Source of the DNA: Ignavibacteriaceae bacterium
GTDB lineage: Bacteria; Bacteroidota; Ignavibacteria; Ignavibacteriales; Ignavibacteriaceae
Assembly: GCA_026193755.1 (NCBI GenBank)
Contig: JAPHUI010000243.1
Location: 1 to 22,560, forward strand
Length of the DNA: 22,560 nt
Reading direction: 5' to 3'
Below the pieces are notes generated by a model. The model had not been told where the DNA came from. It saw only the letters and a program-made list of their open reading frames with translations, and ran no database searches. How positions within the stretch are numbered: the stretch's first letter is position 1; each line of letters begins with the position of its first letter. Both the position numbers and the translations under genes were made by a program. Shown here piece after piece: positions 1 to 9,776 of the stretch.

Positions 1-1
1 G

Positions 2-2767
2 TTAAATGATGTGTATGAAGAAATATTAAATCAATTACTGCCTGAAGCATTTGCTGTTGTTAAATCTACCTGCGAAAGACTGCTCGGAAAGAGCTGGACT
101 ATTGTTGGCAACAAGATAACCTGGGATATGGTCCCATATGATGTTCAGTTAATTGGCGGAATTGTTTTGCACCAGGGTAAAATAGCAGAGATGGCAACTG
201 GTGAAGGTAAAACTCTTGTCGCAACCTTACCAATTTATTTAAATGCACTTACCGGCAGAGGTGTTCATCTGGTTACGGTAAACGATTATCTGGCTCAGCG
301 TGACAGCGAGTGGATGGGTGAAATTTTTAAGTTTCACGGACTTACTGTTGGCTGTATTATCAATACTATGAGTCCCGAACAAAGAAAAGAAATTTATAAA
401 ATGGATATCACTTACGGTACAAATAATGAATTTGGTTTCGATTACCTGCGTGATAATATGGCTGTTGATAAAGAGGGACAGGTGCAGCGTGGACATAATT
501 ATGTAATTGTAGATGAAGTGGACTCAGTTCTGGTTGATGAGGCAAGAACTCCACTTATCATTTCCGGTCCCGTTGATGTAGACGATCAGAAGTTTAATGA
601 AATGAAACCAAAGATTGAGCGGGTTTTCAGGAAGCAAAAGAATCTTGTAGCGAATATGTTACAGGAAGCTGAAAAAATACTTCAGGAGAATGGACAGACT
701 CCCGAAGCAGGTGTGCATATCTTCAGGGCTTACAGAGGTTTACCTAAAAGTAATAAACTTTCCAAGATTTTAAGCGATGCATCGAACAAAAAATTAATGC
801 AGGATACTGAGCTGGAGTATCTTCGTGAAAAAGCAAAGAACATGCACATTATTGATGATGAACTTTACTTTGTAATCGATGAAAAAAACAATACCATTGA
901 GCTTACTGATAAAGGACGCGATGAACTCGCACAGGGGACAGGTTTGGAAAAAGAATATTTTATTCTTCCCGATCTTGGAACTGAAATAAGCAAGTTTGAA
1001 CACGATCCAAATATGTCCGAAGAAGAAAAAATTAAAAGGAAAGATGCACTTTACAGCCACTACTCAGAAGCGAGCGATAGAATTCACACACTTAATCAGT
1101 TGCTAAAAGCTTATACATTATTTGATAAAGATGTTGAATATGTAGTAACTGAAGATGGTAAAATTGCAATCGTTGATGAGTTTACAGGACGAGTACTACC
1201 GGGCAGAAGATACAGCGACGGACTTCATCAGGCAATTGAAGCAAAAGAAAATGTTAAAGTTGAAAGAGACTCGCAGACACTCGCTACAATCACACTTCAA
1301 AATTATTTCAGAATGTATAACAAGCTTGCCGGAATGACAGGTACAGCTGAAACAGAAGAGAATGAGTTCTTTCAGATTTACGGTCTTGAAGTAGTCGTAA
1401 TTCCAACTAACGAACCATGTGTTAGGGATGATACTGATGATTCGATATTTAAAACTAAGAGAGAAAAATATAATGCTGTTCTGGATAAAATAGAAGAACT
1501 GAAAAAAGAAGGCAGACCGGTTCTTGTTGGCACAACCTCTGTTGAAGTTTCTGAAACAATAAGCAGAATGTTAAAACGAAAAGGAATTCAGCACAACGTA
1601 TTGAACGCAAAGCAGCATCAGCGGGAAGCAGAGGTCGTTGCACACGCCGGTGAAATCAGTGCTGTAACTATTGCCACGAATATGGCAGGAAGAGGAACTG
1701 ATATAAAATTGGGAACGGGCGTAGTTGATAGAGGTGGTTTATTTATTCTTGGAACCGAGAGACACGAGTCTCGTAGAATTGACAGACAGCTTCGAGGTCG
1801 TTCGGGAAGACAGGGAGATCCGGGAATGACCAAATTTTTCCTTTCGCTTGAAGATGATTTAATGCGGCTGTTTGGATCGGATCGGATTTCATCAGTTATG
1901 GAAAGGATGGGTCTGAAGGAAGGTGAAGTTATCCAGCATCCATTGATAACTCGTTCTGTTGAACGAGCTCAAAAGAAGGTTGAAGAAAATAACTTCTCTA
2001 TCAGAAAAAGACTTCTGGAATATGATGATACAATGAATTCGCAGAGAGAAGTAATTTATACAAAAAGAAATCGTGCTTTGCAGGGTGACAGATTAAAAAG
2101 TGAAATTTTCGATCTTCTCGAAGAATATATTGATGAAGTAGTTGAGAAACATTTTGATAATATGGAAGCAGATCTTATTAAAGAAGAAATGATGTTCAGA
2201 CTTCTTGTTGATGTAAAAATTGATCCGGCAGAGTTTGAAAAACTCGGTAAGGAGGGTTTGAAGAATAAACTTTTAGATGCCGCAAAAGAATTCTACCGTA
2301 GAAAAGAAGAAATGTTAAGCTCGGAGCTGATGGCAAGGCTCGAACGTTATGCAATGCTCAGTGTAATTGACCAGAAGTGGAAAGAACATCTTAGAGAAAT
2401 GGATGATTTAAAAGAAGGAATCGGACTTCGAGCGTATGGTCAGAAGGATCCACTGGTCGAGTATAAAGGGGAATCTTTTAAACTTTTCGTAACGCTGCTT
2501 GAAGAGATCAGGAACGATGTTGTTTCATTTGCTTTTAAATTCTTCCCGCACGCTCCTGCTGAAGTTCAGCAGCAGAGACGGCAGCCGGTATCAAGAATGA
2601 CTGAAAGCAAACAAGTGACTACAAATATCGGACTTCAAGTTTCACGACAAGGCTCGCCACAAGTCGCCGGGAAAATGCAGCCGATACAGGTTGCTGAAAA
2701 AGTTGGAAGAAATGATCCTTGTCCTTGCGGTAGCGGGAAAAAATATAAAAACTGTCACGGCAGATAA
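2..2767 (+). CDS. secA: Protein translocase ATPase SecA, 5' end outside the window
   Basis: SecA is the cytoplasmic motor ATPase that drives unfolded preproteins through SecYEG. The reading frame is open to the left edge, so the first GTG at 11 is not the true start. The first visible residues align with the 'LLPEAFAVV' region, so roughly the first 70-100 residues of the protein are missing. Counting from that GTG, one sees the Walker A motif MATGEGKT (61-68), the DEVD box of Walker B near 168, AGMTGTA of the second half, the helicase motif [10 protein letters not shown] and the arginine-finger region [10 protein letters not shown]. The protein ends in a [13 protein letters not shown] zinc-binding SEC-C tail, which binds SecB or ribosomes in other bacteria. 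The extra segment [17 protein letters not shown] before DVQLIGG and a long insertion in the preprotein-crosslinking region are typical of Bacteroidota SecA. The P-II gene follows 9 bases downstream on the same strand. Confidence 0.98.
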   Translation, partial: LNDVYEEILNQLLPEAFAVVKSTCERLLGKSWTIVGNKITWDMVPYDVQLIGGIVLHQGKIAEMATGEGKTLVATLPIYLNALTGRGVHLVTVNDYLAQRDSEWMGEIFKFHGLTVGCIINTMSPEQRKEIYKMDITYGTNNEFGFDYLRDNMAVDKEGQVQRGHNYVIVDEVDSVLVDEARTPLIISGPVDVDDQKFNEMKPKIERVFRKQKNLVANMLQEAEKILQENGQTPEAGVHIFRAYRGLPKSNKLSKILSDASNKKLMQDTELEYLREKAKNMHIIDDELYFVIDEKNNTIELTDKGRDELAQGTGLEKEYFILPDLGTEISKFEHDPNMSEEEKIKRKDALYSHYSEASDRIHTLNQLLKAYTLFDKDVEYVVTEDGKIAIVDEFTGRVLPGRRYSDGLHQAIEAKENVKVERDSQTLATITLQNYFRMYNKLAGMTGTAETEENEFFQIYGLEVVVIPTNEPCVRDDTDDSIFKTKREKYNAVLDKIEELKKEGRPVLVGTTSVEVSETISRMLKRKGIQHNVLNAKQHQREAEVVAHAGEISAVTIATNMAGRGTDIKLGTGVVDRGGLFILGTERHESRRIDRQLRGRSGRQGDPGMTKFFLSLEDDLMRLFGSDRISSVMERMGLKEGEVIQHPLITRSVERAQKKVEENNFSIRKRLLEYDDTMNSQREVIYTKRNRALQGDRLKSEIFDLLEEYIDEVVEKHFDNMEADLIKEEMMFRLLVDVKIDPAEFEKLGKEGLKNKLLDAAKEFYRRKEEMLSSELMARLERYAMLSVIDQKWKEHLREMDDLKEGIGLRAYGQKDPLVEYKGESFKLFVTLLEEIRNDVVSFAFKFFPHAPAEVQQQRRQPVSRMTESKQVTTNIGLQVSRQGSPQVAGKMQPIQVAEKVGRNDPCPCGSGKKYKNCHGR

Positions 2768-3115
<348 letters not shown>

Positions 3116-3163
3116 TTTATTTTGCCTTTTTGTTTTAGTTATTCTTTAATAGCTTCAAATGCC

Positions 3164-5566
3164 ATGTTGACCATTCTTTTTAAAGACAGAATTTTTGTTT
3201 TACTTGCTTTACTTTTTTTTCTCTCCGGTTGTGGAGTATGGGAAAGCTTTACAACTTATTTCAATCTTTATTATAATGCCAGCGAACTGTTTGAAAAAGC
3301 AGAATCTCAATTAAATGATCAGAAGAAGGATGTATTCTCAACTGAACCAACGGCTATTCCGGGCAACGTAGCCAGCGACCTTCAAAAAGTAATTGAAAAA
3401 TGTTCAAATATTCTTCAATTCAGTCCAAACTCGTCGTATGTTGATGATGCACTGATGATGCTTGGCAAATCGTTCTACTATCAGAAGAGTTACCTTAAAT
3501 CACAAAAGAAATTCGAAGAACTTATCACTTCACAACCGAATAGTGGCTATATACTTGAAGCTAATTTGTGGATCGGCAAATGCCAAATGAGACTTAGAAA
3601 TTTTCCTGAAGGTCTTGCTAAACTTACAGAAGTAAGAAATATTGCGATTGAGGAAGGTGAAGATGAAATTGTTCAAGAAGCATACATTGAAGAAATAGTT
3701 TACAGGAAAACAATAAATGATATTCCGGGTGCAATTGTTGCCGCCAATGCATTTCTTAAGATATCGGATGATGATAAAATAAATGCTGAATTATGGTTCG
3801 AAGTTGGAAACCTGAACCTTGAAATAGATGATAAAGAGAATGCTGTAGAAGCCTACAGGAACGTATTCGAATATTCACCTGATTATGAACTTGAGGTTTC
3901 TGCGAAATTAAAACTTGGAAAGAGTTTGAGGGAATTAGGTAAATCAGAAGAGGCCCTTTCAATATTTGAGGATATGCGTTCAGAAGATAAGTATGAAGAT
4001 AAATATTCTGATATTGATCTTGAATTAGGAATAACCGAAGCAGCTCTTAAAAATTATCAGGAAGCAATTGATCAGCTTACTCTTGTAGACACAACTTATA
4101 AAAGCTCGCCTAATTCCGGTGCAGCTAAATATGAATTAGCTTTAGTTTACGAGAACGGTTTAAAACATTTAGATTCTGCTGCTGTTTATTACAAGAAGGC
4201 AGCTGCCACAACATTGCCGAAAGAATATATAGAGCCTGCTAGAGATAAAAACAGACTTTTCACCAGGTACACTTCGTTAAGATCTGAGCAGAATAAATAC
4301 GGAAAGCAGCTCTATTATCTTCTTAATCCTGATGAATTTGTTAAAGATTCGTCTCGTTATGTTCAGGATTCTCTTGCAATGGCCGAAGAGATTTCGAATG
4401 TTAAAGAACTGCAGGAAATCTGGTCAGGTTTGGATACTTTGATGCGTGGCGGGCAGGATACTACCGGATTTTATCAGGACTCATCAAAAGTTGTTGATAC
4501 TCTTTTTACATTCCTTAAGGATTCATTACAATATGTGAACCGTGATTCTATTTTTTCATGGATTAGAAATCCTAAGCCTCAGGATTCACTGCTTGTTGCA
4601 GAATTTGATAGTATGCTTACTAACAGAACTTTCGATCCGAATGCAAAACAAGTTTTGGAACTAAGAAGACGTGAACAGGAAAACTATACAAGCCAGCTGG
4701 TTGCTTCATTACCCGACACATTAAAATTTAAGAATAATCCTCCGAAGCGTCCAAAAATATCCGAGGATTCCCTTAATACTATTTTAGCTAAAAATCAGCT
4801 TGATCTTGGAAACCTATTTTTATCCGAACTGAATTTCCCTGATTCAGCATATTGGTATTATAATAGTAATCTTACGGATTATCCAAATACGCCTTACTAC
4901 GCTACAACTCTTTTTGCAATGGGTACTTATTACCTTACGGTCAATGATAAAAACAAAGCTGATAGTTTATTCAATATTGTTTATAATGATTACCAGAATG
5001 AAAACATTGTCAATGCTGCAGCAGATATGCTTAATAAGCCACTTATTGATTTAACCTATGACCCCGCGATGGATAAATACACTGAAGCTGAAAAATATTT
5101 GCTGGCAGGTGAATTTCAGACTGCAGTAAATAAGTTTAAAGAAATTCCGGAACTTTATCCATCATCACCAGTGGCTCCAAAAGCAATTTACGCGTCCGGG
5201 TGGTTGGAGGAAAATGAACTAAATAATCCTGAACAGGCGGCGGAATATTACGATACTTTAATTGCCAGATATCCTTCTTCTGAATACGTCAGGACGATAG
5301 CTCCTAAAATTAATATTTATAAGCAGGAAAAGCGGAAAGAGGCAATGGCTTTAAAAGATTCTTTAAATGCACTTGCTCATTCAGATTCGCTGGCTTCGGA
5401 TACGCTCCTTGTCCAGGAAGAAACAGTTCCAACTGAAGACACAATTCGTGTTGCAGTTTCTGAAGAGGATCAGTTGCCTGTTCGGAAAGAGGAGCAGCCC
5501 AAAATTGACGAGAAAAAAGTGCACGCTACTAAAGAACCTGTTTGGAACCCTAGAAAGAAAAGATAA
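3164..5566 (+). CDS. TPR-repeat outer-membrane lipoprotein, possible T9SS component PorW/SprE
   Basis: Starting at ATG 3164 gives an 800-residue lipoprotein with a positively charged n-region, a hydrophobic stretch and a lipobox LSGC with Cys23. A TTG at 3122 would add 14 residues ahead of the signal peptide and is less likely. After the Cys comes a short motif FTTYFNLYYNA, then a helical-repeat region typical of TPRs (for example DDALMMLGKSFYYQKSYLKSQ near 105-130 and EAYRNVFEYSPD near 230). The middle segment (about 400-540) is rich in 'DSL', a second TPR block follows, and the tail is charged and rich in Glu and Lys. As I recall them, SprE/PorW lipoproteins share the Y-N-x-x-Y-N motif just after the lipidated Cys and the 'IDDAYLLLGK' TPR pattern. 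PorW/SprE is a periplasm-facing T9SS and gliding-motility component. The presence of a T9SS cargo at 13148 fits. A generic TPR lipoprotein is the alternative. Confidence 0.8.
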   Translation: MLTILFKDRIFVLLALLFFLSGCGVWESFTTYFNLYYNASELFEKAESQLNDQKKDVFSTEPTAIPGNVASDLQKVIEKCSNILQFSPNSSYVDDALMMLGKSFYYQKSYLKSQKKFEELITSQPNSGYILEANLWIGKCQMRLRNFPEGLAKLTEVRNIAIEEGEDEIVQEAYIEEIVYRKTINDIPGAIVAANAFLKISDDDKINAELWFEVGNLNLEIDDKENAVEAYRNVFEYSPDYELEVSAKLKLGKSLRELGKSEEALSIFEDMRSEDKYEDKYSDIDLELGITEAALKNYQEAIDQLTLVDTTYKSSPNSGAAKYELALVYENGLKHLDSAAVYYKKAAATTLPKEYIEPARDKNRLFTRYTSLRSEQNKYGKQLYYLLNPDEFVKDSSRYVQDSLAMAEEISNVKELQEIWSGLDTLMRGGQDTTGFYQDSSKVVDTLFTFLKDSLQYVNRDSIFSWIRNPKPQDSLLVAEFDSMLTNRTFDPNAKQVLELRRREQENYTSQLVASLPDTLKFKNNPPKRPKISEDSLNTILAKNQLDLGNLFLSELNFPDSAYWYYNSNLTDYPNTPYYATTLFAMGTYYLTVNDKNKADSLFNIVYNDYQNENIVNAAADMLNKPLIDLTYDPAMDKYTEAEKYLLAGEFQTAVNKFKEIPELYPSSPVAPKAIYASGWLEENELNNPEQAAEYYDTLIARYPSSEYVRTIAPKINIYKQEKRKEAMALKDSLNALAHSDSLASDTLLVQEETVPTEDTIRVAVSEEDQLPVRKEEQPKIDEKKVHATKEPVWNPRKKR

Positions 5567-5690
5567 AATTAATATAAAAACTTAAAGAGCAAAGAAAATT
5601 ATTTGCTATAATTTGTTTTAGTTTTTTTACTCTGTTGCTTTAATTTAATTGAAGCGAAAAATTCCAGCCAGATAACCGTCATAAAATATT

Positions 5691-6347
5691 ATGAATCGCC
5701 GCGAGCTTTTAGAATTAATTGAAGAAGGGGAGAACATCCAGTGTGAATTTAAAAGGCATTTCACAACTCCTCAGAAAATTGCAAAAGAGATGATTGCTTT
5801 TGCAAACACCAAAGGGGGATATTTAATTTTTGGTGTTGATGATGATAGGGAAGTTATTGGAGTAGATAGTGAAAAGTCTGAATCTGAAATGATAAAAGAC
5901 GCCGCTGAGAATTACTGTGAACCTCCGCTTATCTATTCAATTGATTTTATTGAAGTTTACGGGAAAGAAATTGTCGTTGCCACAATTCCCGAATCTGAAA
6001 GCAAACCACACCGCATTCAGGATTATCAGAATGAATTGGATATTAACAAAGCAGTTGTAATTGTTCGTGTAAATGATAAAAGTGTGCAGGCAAGTAAAGA
6101 AATGGTAAGGATACTCCGTGCAAACACAGCTGATCTGGCATTAAAAAAATATACGATAGGTCAGGTTGAAAAAATGGTTTTTGAATATTTAGGTAAATAC
6201 GAACGAATCTCAGTTAAAGAATTGAGTAATCTTGTTAACATATCTGAACGAAGAGCTTCAAGAACTCTTGTAAAAATGGTTCGTGCAAATCTGCTCTTAA
6301 TTCACACCAAAGATAACGGCGAGGAGTTTTTTACTGCATTTGCGTAA
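5691..6347 (+). CDS. AlbA_2 (Schlafen-like) ATP-binding domain protein with C-terminal winged helix
   Basis: The 218-residue protein opens with MNRRELLELIEEGENIQCEFKR, the usual start of the AlbA_2 (divergent AAA_4/Schlafen AlbA) domain. Its core signature FANTKGGYLIFGVDDDREVIGV lies at about 37-58, followed by the region that ends in VRVNDKSVQASKEM near 140. Residues about 152-215 look like a winged helix-turn-helix (VKELSNLVNISERRASRTLVKMVRANLL). Family members are predicted nucleic-acid-binding transcriptional regulators or RNA-processing factors, and the exact role here is unknown. It starts 124 bases after the lipoprotein gene and is convergent with the methyltransferase gene, with only one base between their stop codons. 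The C-terminal wHTH favours a DNA-binding regulator. It is single, without a nuclease or helicase partner, so I do not call it a defence gene. Confidence 0.85.
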   Translation: MNRRELLELIEEGENIQCEFKRHFTTPQKIAKEMIAFANTKGGYLIFGVDDDREVIGVDSEKSESEMIKDAAENYCEPPLIYSIDFIEVYGKEIVVATIPESESKPHRIQDYQNELDINKAVVIVRVNDKSVQASKEMVRILRANTADLALKKYTIGQVEKMVFEYLGKYERISVKELSNLVNISERRASRTLVKMVRANLLLIHTKDNGEEFFTAFA

Positions 6348-6348
6348 A

Positions 6349-6903
6349 TCAGGAATCAAAAATCTCCCTCAACTTAAATATCGTTACTCCATAAGCAACT
6401 GCTACGTTTAATGATTGCTTTATTCCGAATTGCGGAATCTCAATTGAAAAATCACACAAATCCAAAAGCTCCTGCGAAACGCCAGAGATTTCATTTCCAA
6501 TTAAAAGACAAAGAGGAAAAATATCTTTCTTCAATTCATAGTAAGGAAAACTTTTGGTCGTTAATTCAAGAGCTCCAACTTTGATTCCTTTCTCTTTCAT
6601 TTGCTTAATTACTTCCTTTGGATCTTTTACATATTCCCATTTCACACTTTCGGTTGAACCGAGTGAAGTTTTTAAAACATCTTTTTTACCTGAAGGTAAT
6701 TCGGGATGAGGGGGATAAGGGGTATAGCCACACAAATGTAGTTTTTCTATCATCGCACCGTCTGAAGTTCGGAATATTGAACCGACATTGTATGAACTTC
6801 TAATGCTATTCAACAAAACATAAACAGGAAGTTTCTTTACTTTGTGAAGTGATTCTAAAGTGCTTCTGTTTTTTGCTATTTCGTCGTGTGTTAATTTTTT
6901 CAA
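6349..6903 (-). CDS. SpoU/TrmH-family RNA 2'-O-methyltransferase
   Basis: This is a 184-residue SPOUT-fold RNA ribose methyltransferase using S-adenosylmethionine. All three SpoU motifs are visible: motif 1 LLNSIRSSYNVGSIFRTSD (about 31-49, with the catalytic Arg in SIFRTSD), motif 2 PLCLLIGNEISGVSQ (about 130-144) and motif 3 IPQFGIKQSLNVAVAYGV (about 156-173). The trefoil-knot C-terminus is therefore intact. It lacks the N-terminal substrate-binding domain of RlmB-type enzymes, so it is closer to compact TrmH/TrmL-like proteins; the RNA target cannot be read from sequence. The start is a TTG at 6903-6901 that overlaps the rlmN stop as TTGA. No nearby in-frame Met would keep motif 1, which supports the TTG. 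It is probably translationally coupled to rlmN, another RNA methyltransferase. Confidence 0.93.
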   Translation of the reverse strand: MKKLTHDEIAKNRSTLESLHKVKKLPVYVLLNSIRSSYNVGSIFRTSDGAMIEKLHLCGYTPYPPHPELPSGKKDVLKTSLGSTESVKWEYVKDPKEVIKQMKEKGIKVGALELTTKSFPYYELKKDIFPLCLLIGNEISGVSQELLDLCDFSIEIPQFGIKQSLNVAVAYGVTIFKLREIFDS

Positions 6904-8000
6904 TTGTCAGCCCCTTTCCTTGGGAAATGGGTTTTGGGATAGGCCAATTGTCCGCAAGCCGCAGCTATATCATCTCCCTGAGTATTTCTCAACATAACAG
7001 TTATATTTTTTTCTCTGAGCTTATCTGCAAACCATTGAATTTTATCTCTTGAAGATGATTCTAGTTCACCCGCCAGGCCTGAAGGATTCATATGTTTCAA
7101 AGAATTGAAAGGAATAATATTTAATTTACTCGGCATAGTACTCATCAGTTTTGCTAGTGCTTTAATATCTTCACTCCGATCGTTAATATCTTTAAGCATA
7201 ACATATTCAAATGTGATTCGGGTTCCTGTTCTTTTAGCATAGTCTTTCAGCACTTCAATATTTTCTTTTAAAGAATACTTTTCATTTATCGGCATAATAC
7301 TACTTCTGATATCTTCAAAACAGGAATGCAAAGAAAAGGCAAGCTTAACATTCAATCCGGTTTCATCAAGCTCTTTTATTTTTGGTGCAATTCCAGCTGT
7401 TGAAACTGTAATTTTTTTCAAACTTACTCCAGTAGTTAGCTCTTCAGCAAATATTTCGAGCGACTTAACAGTTTCCTTAAAATTCAGAAGAGGTTCGCCC
7501 ATACCCATATAAACAATGTTGGTTATCTCACCGTCTTTGTAATCTTTACTACTAAGTTTGAATTGATCAAAAATTTCACCTGCAGTAAGATTTTTTTTAT
7601 AACCCATCAATCCGGTAGCACAGAATTTACAATCTAATGGACAACCAACTTGCGTGGAGACACAGAGGGTTGTTCTTTTCCTTTCCGGAATCACCACCGA
7701 TTCAATTTTATTGCCTTCAGCAGTTTCGAAAATGTATTTTTTTGTTTTTGTGGAAGTTGATATTTTTGATGTTACTAGACTTAGTGTATCAATATTAAAT
7801 TCTTTCGATAATCTTTGACGAAGTGATTTTGGCAGGTTATTCATTTCACCGAAGTCATCCACCAGGTCACCGTACATCCATTTGAAAACCTGTTCTGCTC
7901 TAAATGCAGGTTCATCAATATAAAGAAAATATTCTCTCAACTCTTCGAGAGTTAAACCTTTTAACGTTTTTTTAATTTGTTTATTTTCTTTTACAACCAT
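6900..8000 (-). CDS. rlmN: Dual-specificity RNA methyltransferase RlmN (23S rRNA A2503 / tRNA A37)
   Basis: RlmN is a radical-SAM enzyme that methylates C2 of adenosine 2503 in 23S rRNA and A37 in some tRNAs, through a methyl-cysteine intermediate. The 366-residue protein has the N-terminal helical RNA-binding domain (LTLEELREYF and RAEQVFKWMYG at about 17-43), then CVSTQVGCPLDCKFC with the [4Fe-4S] cysteines at 120, 124 and 127. GMGEP (SAM binding) follows. The C-terminal GDDIAAACGQLA holds the second conserved cysteine, Cys349, that resolves the methylated-cysteine adduct. The length is normal for the family, which separates it from Cfr only by overall resemblance. ATG at 8000 is a good start. 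The gene is divergent from the acyl-CoA dehydrogenase gene across 179 bases. Confidence 0.97.
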   Translation of the reverse strand: MVVKENKQIKKTLKGLTLEELREYFLYIDEPAFRAEQVFKWMYGDLVDDFGEMNNLPKSLRQRLSKEFNIDTLSLVTSKISTSTKTKKYIFETAEGNKIESVVIPERKRTTLCVSTQVGCPLDCKFCATGLMGYKKNLTAGEIFDQFKLSSKDYKDGEITNIVYMGMGEPLLNFKETVKSLEIFAEELTTGVSLKKITVSTAGIAPKIKELDETGLNVKLAFSLHSCFEDIRSSIMPINEKYSLKENIEVLKDYAKRTGTRITFEYVMLKDINDRSEDIKALAKLMSTMPSKLNIIPFNSLKHMNPSGLAGELESSSRDKIQWFADKLREKNITVMLRNTQGDDIAAACGQLAYPKTHFPRKGADN

Positions 8001-8088
8001 AACTCAAAAATAGCCTATCAAACCTCATCTGACAATATTAACAACAAGCTTTCAAATATTAAGCTATACCTGATTTCATGATAGCATC

Positions 8089-8120
8089 TTTGCCTTAGAT
8101 TTTATATTACCGTATTTTTG
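8089..8120 (+). promoter_or_regulatory. Candidate Bacteroidetes-type promoter upstream of the acyl-CoA dehydrogenase gene
   Basis: TTTG at 8089-8092 is followed after 20 bases by TATTTTTG at 8113-8120, which matches the TTTG-N19/20-TAnnTTTG pattern of Bacteroidota primary-sigma promoters. The element lies about 60 bases before ATG 8180. It is in the 179-base divergent region (8001-8179) between rlmN and this gene, in which I see no other clear element. A start context of AGGGTGA lies just before the ATG. This is a pattern match only. Confidence 0.45.
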
Positions 8121-8179
8121 AATATAGAATAATTAAACTTCAAGCAAAAACTTCTAATTATAACTAAACAGGGTGAATA

Positions 8180-9325
8180 ATGAATTTTGATTTTACAGAA
8201 GAACAGTTAATGATCCAGGAATCCGCTCGCGATTTCGCTCAAAATGAAATTGCACCAACTTCAGTTGAACGTGATATTAAAGCAGAATTTCCTACTGACA
8301 TTGTAAAAAAGATAGGGGAACTTGGTTTCTTAGGAATGATGGTTTCTCCTGATTACGGTGGTGCTGGAATGGATACAATCAGTTACGCACTTGCAATGAT
8401 CGAAATTTCTAAAGTTGATGCCAGCGTTGGTGTTATTATGTCCGTTAACAATTCCCTCGTCTGCTGGGGACTGGAAGAATATGGATCTGAGCAAATAAAG
8501 CAAAAGTACCTTGTTCCACTTGCAAAAGGAGAAAAACTCGGTGCTTTTGCACTTTCGGAACCGGAAGCTGGAAGTGATGCAACTAAACAACATACGATAG
8601 CAGATAAAGATGGTGAATTTTATGTATTAAATGGAATAAAAAACTGGACTACCAACGGATTTTCAGCCGATTATCATCTGGTGGTGGCAACAACTGATAA
8701 ATCTAAAGGACATCATGGAATTTCAGCTTTTGTTGTTGAAAAAGGAACACCCGGTTTTGGACATGGAAAAAAAGAAGATAAGATGGGAATAAGAAGCTCA
8801 GACACTTGCTCTCTTACTTTTGAAAATTGCAGAGTACCTAAAGAAAATATGATTTGGGACGAGGGGAAAGGTTTTAATTTTGCTATGAATACTTTAAACG
8901 GTGGTAGAATTGGAATTGCTGCCCAGGCACTTGGAATTGCTGAGGCTTCGTTGGAAGCAGCGATAAAATATTCCAAAGAAAGAAAAGCATTTGGTAAAGA
9001 GATTGCCAGTCTTCAGGCAATTCAATTTAAGATTGCTGATATGGCAATGAAACTTGACGCAGCAAAACTGCTTACTTTCAAAGCAGCGGCTATGAAAGAT
9101 GCAGGCAAAAAATATTATGCTGAAGCTGCAATGGCAAAACTTTATGCTTCAAAAGCTGCAGTTGAATGTGCTCTTGAAGCGATTCAGATTCATGGTGGTT
9201 ATGGTTATGTAAGGGAATATCTTGTTGAAAGATACTTGCGAGATGCAAAAATAACTGAGATTTATGAAGGCACTTCTGAAATACAAAAGATAGTTATAGC
9301 CAGGTCATTACTTGACGCAAAGTAA
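8180..9325 (+). CDS. Acyl-CoA dehydrogenase, short-chain/butyryl-CoA type
   Basis: This is an FAD-dependent enzyme that oxidises acyl-CoA to trans-2-enoyl-CoA in fatty-acid or amino-acid degradation, passing electrons to electron-transfer flavoprotein. The 381-residue protein has the standard length and order: N-terminal helical domain (NFDFTEEQLMIQESARDFA), the middle beta domain with AFALSEPEAGSDA and the KNWTTNG motif, and the C-terminal helical domain with RKAFGKEIASLQAIQFKIADM. The IQIHGGYGY motif precedes the likely catalytic base Glu363 in IYEGTSEIQ, the position used by short- and medium-chain enzymes. Substrate length cannot be fixed from sequence. No ETF, thiolase or enoyl-CoA hydratase gene is in the window, so it stands apart from other beta-oxidation genes. 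Its last 14 bases overlap the next gene's TTG start. Confidence 0.95.
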   Translation: MNFDFTEEQLMIQESARDFAQNEIAPTSVERDIKAEFPTDIVKKIGELGFLGMMVSPDYGGAGMDTISYALAMIEISKVDASVGVIMSVNNSLVCWGLEEYGSEQIKQKYLVPLAKGEKLGAFALSEPEAGSDATKQHTIADKDGEFYVLNGIKNWTTNGFSADYHLVVATTDKSKGHHGISAFVVEKGTPGFGHGKKEDKMGIRSSDTCSLTFENCRVPKENMIWDEGKGFNFAMNTLNGGRIGIAAQALGIAEASLEAAIKYSKERKAFGKEIASLQAIQFKIADMAMKLDAAKLLTFKAAAMKDAGKKYYAEAAMAKLYASKAAVECALEAIQIHGGYGYVREYLVERYLRDAKITEIYEGTSEIQKIVIARSLLDAK

Positions 9326-9776
9326 TTATAAATTTTTTTTCATTCTTTTATTTCTTTCTACTTCTGCTTTCTGCCAGATTGATAATCTCAAATGGCAGAA
9401 GGTAGATTTTTCTTACGAAAAACCTGATAATTTTATTCCTAGAAATTATTCATTTGAAGCTGATAATGCTGGTGAGTTATTAACTAAATCGTTTGCGAAT
9501 GCTTACTGGTTTTTTATTTCTGATGTTGATGGAAATAACTGTCCTTTCCGTCCATCCTGCTCTGTTTTCTTTCTTGAAGCTGCTAAAGAAGCAAATATCT
9601 TCCAGGCATCACTAATGTTCTTCGATAGGTTCACACGAGATACAAACTTTGCGAAAGGTCGTAATCATTATCCTAATGTCAGAAGTGGTTATTTTTATGA
9701 TCCACCTCAGAATTATACACTAAATCAGGGGAAAATTAATTACATCCCTCCTGCATTTATTGTAGATGATGAATGA
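9312..9776 (+). CDS. Secreted YidD-domain (membrane-insertion-efficiency-factor-like) protein
   Basis: The 154-residue protein begins with a clear signal peptide (YKFFFILLFLSTSAFCQ, cleavage near residue 21). The core NCPFRPSCSVFFLEAAKEANIFQASLMFFDRF at about 76-108 matches the YidD (DUF37) pattern C-x-F-x-P-S-C-S-x-Y-x-x-E-A. Classical YidD is a cytoplasmic-side inner-membrane protein of about 70-85 residues that assists YidC. This one is about twice that length, carries an export signal, and lacks the usual R-C-x-P after the first block, having RFTRDTNFAKGRNHYP instead. A standard YidD role is therefore doubtful. The start is TTG 9312, overlapping the preceding gene by 14 bases; no in-frame ATG would preserve the signal peptide. 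The stop overlaps the next gene by ATGA. Confidence 0.75.
   Translation: MTQSNYKFFFILLFLSTSAFCQIDNLKWQKVDFSYEKPDNFIPRNYSFEADNAGELLTKSFANAYWFFISDVDGNNCPFRPSCSVFFLEAAKEANIFQASLMFFDRFTRDTNFAKGRNHYPNVRSGYFYDPPQNYTLNQGKINYIPPAFIVDDE

Noticed and set aside
794..1060. Minus-strand ORF of 88 codons inside secA
   Set aside because: It lies opposite the well-conserved SecA frame, has a composition typical of an antisense shadow, and no recognisable motif.
3122..3163. TTG start at 3122 for the TPR lipoprotein
   Set aside because: It would place 14 residues ahead of an already complete lipoprotein signal peptide starting at ATG 3164.
5691..6347. AlbA_2 protein as a Schlafen-type antiphage defence gene
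   Set aside because: No nuclease, helicase or other defence partner is nearby, and it ends with a plain winged helix, so a regulator is equally or more likely.
8713..8976. Minus-strand ORF inside the acyl-CoA dehydrogenase gene
   Set aside because: Antisense shadow of a clear enzyme frame.
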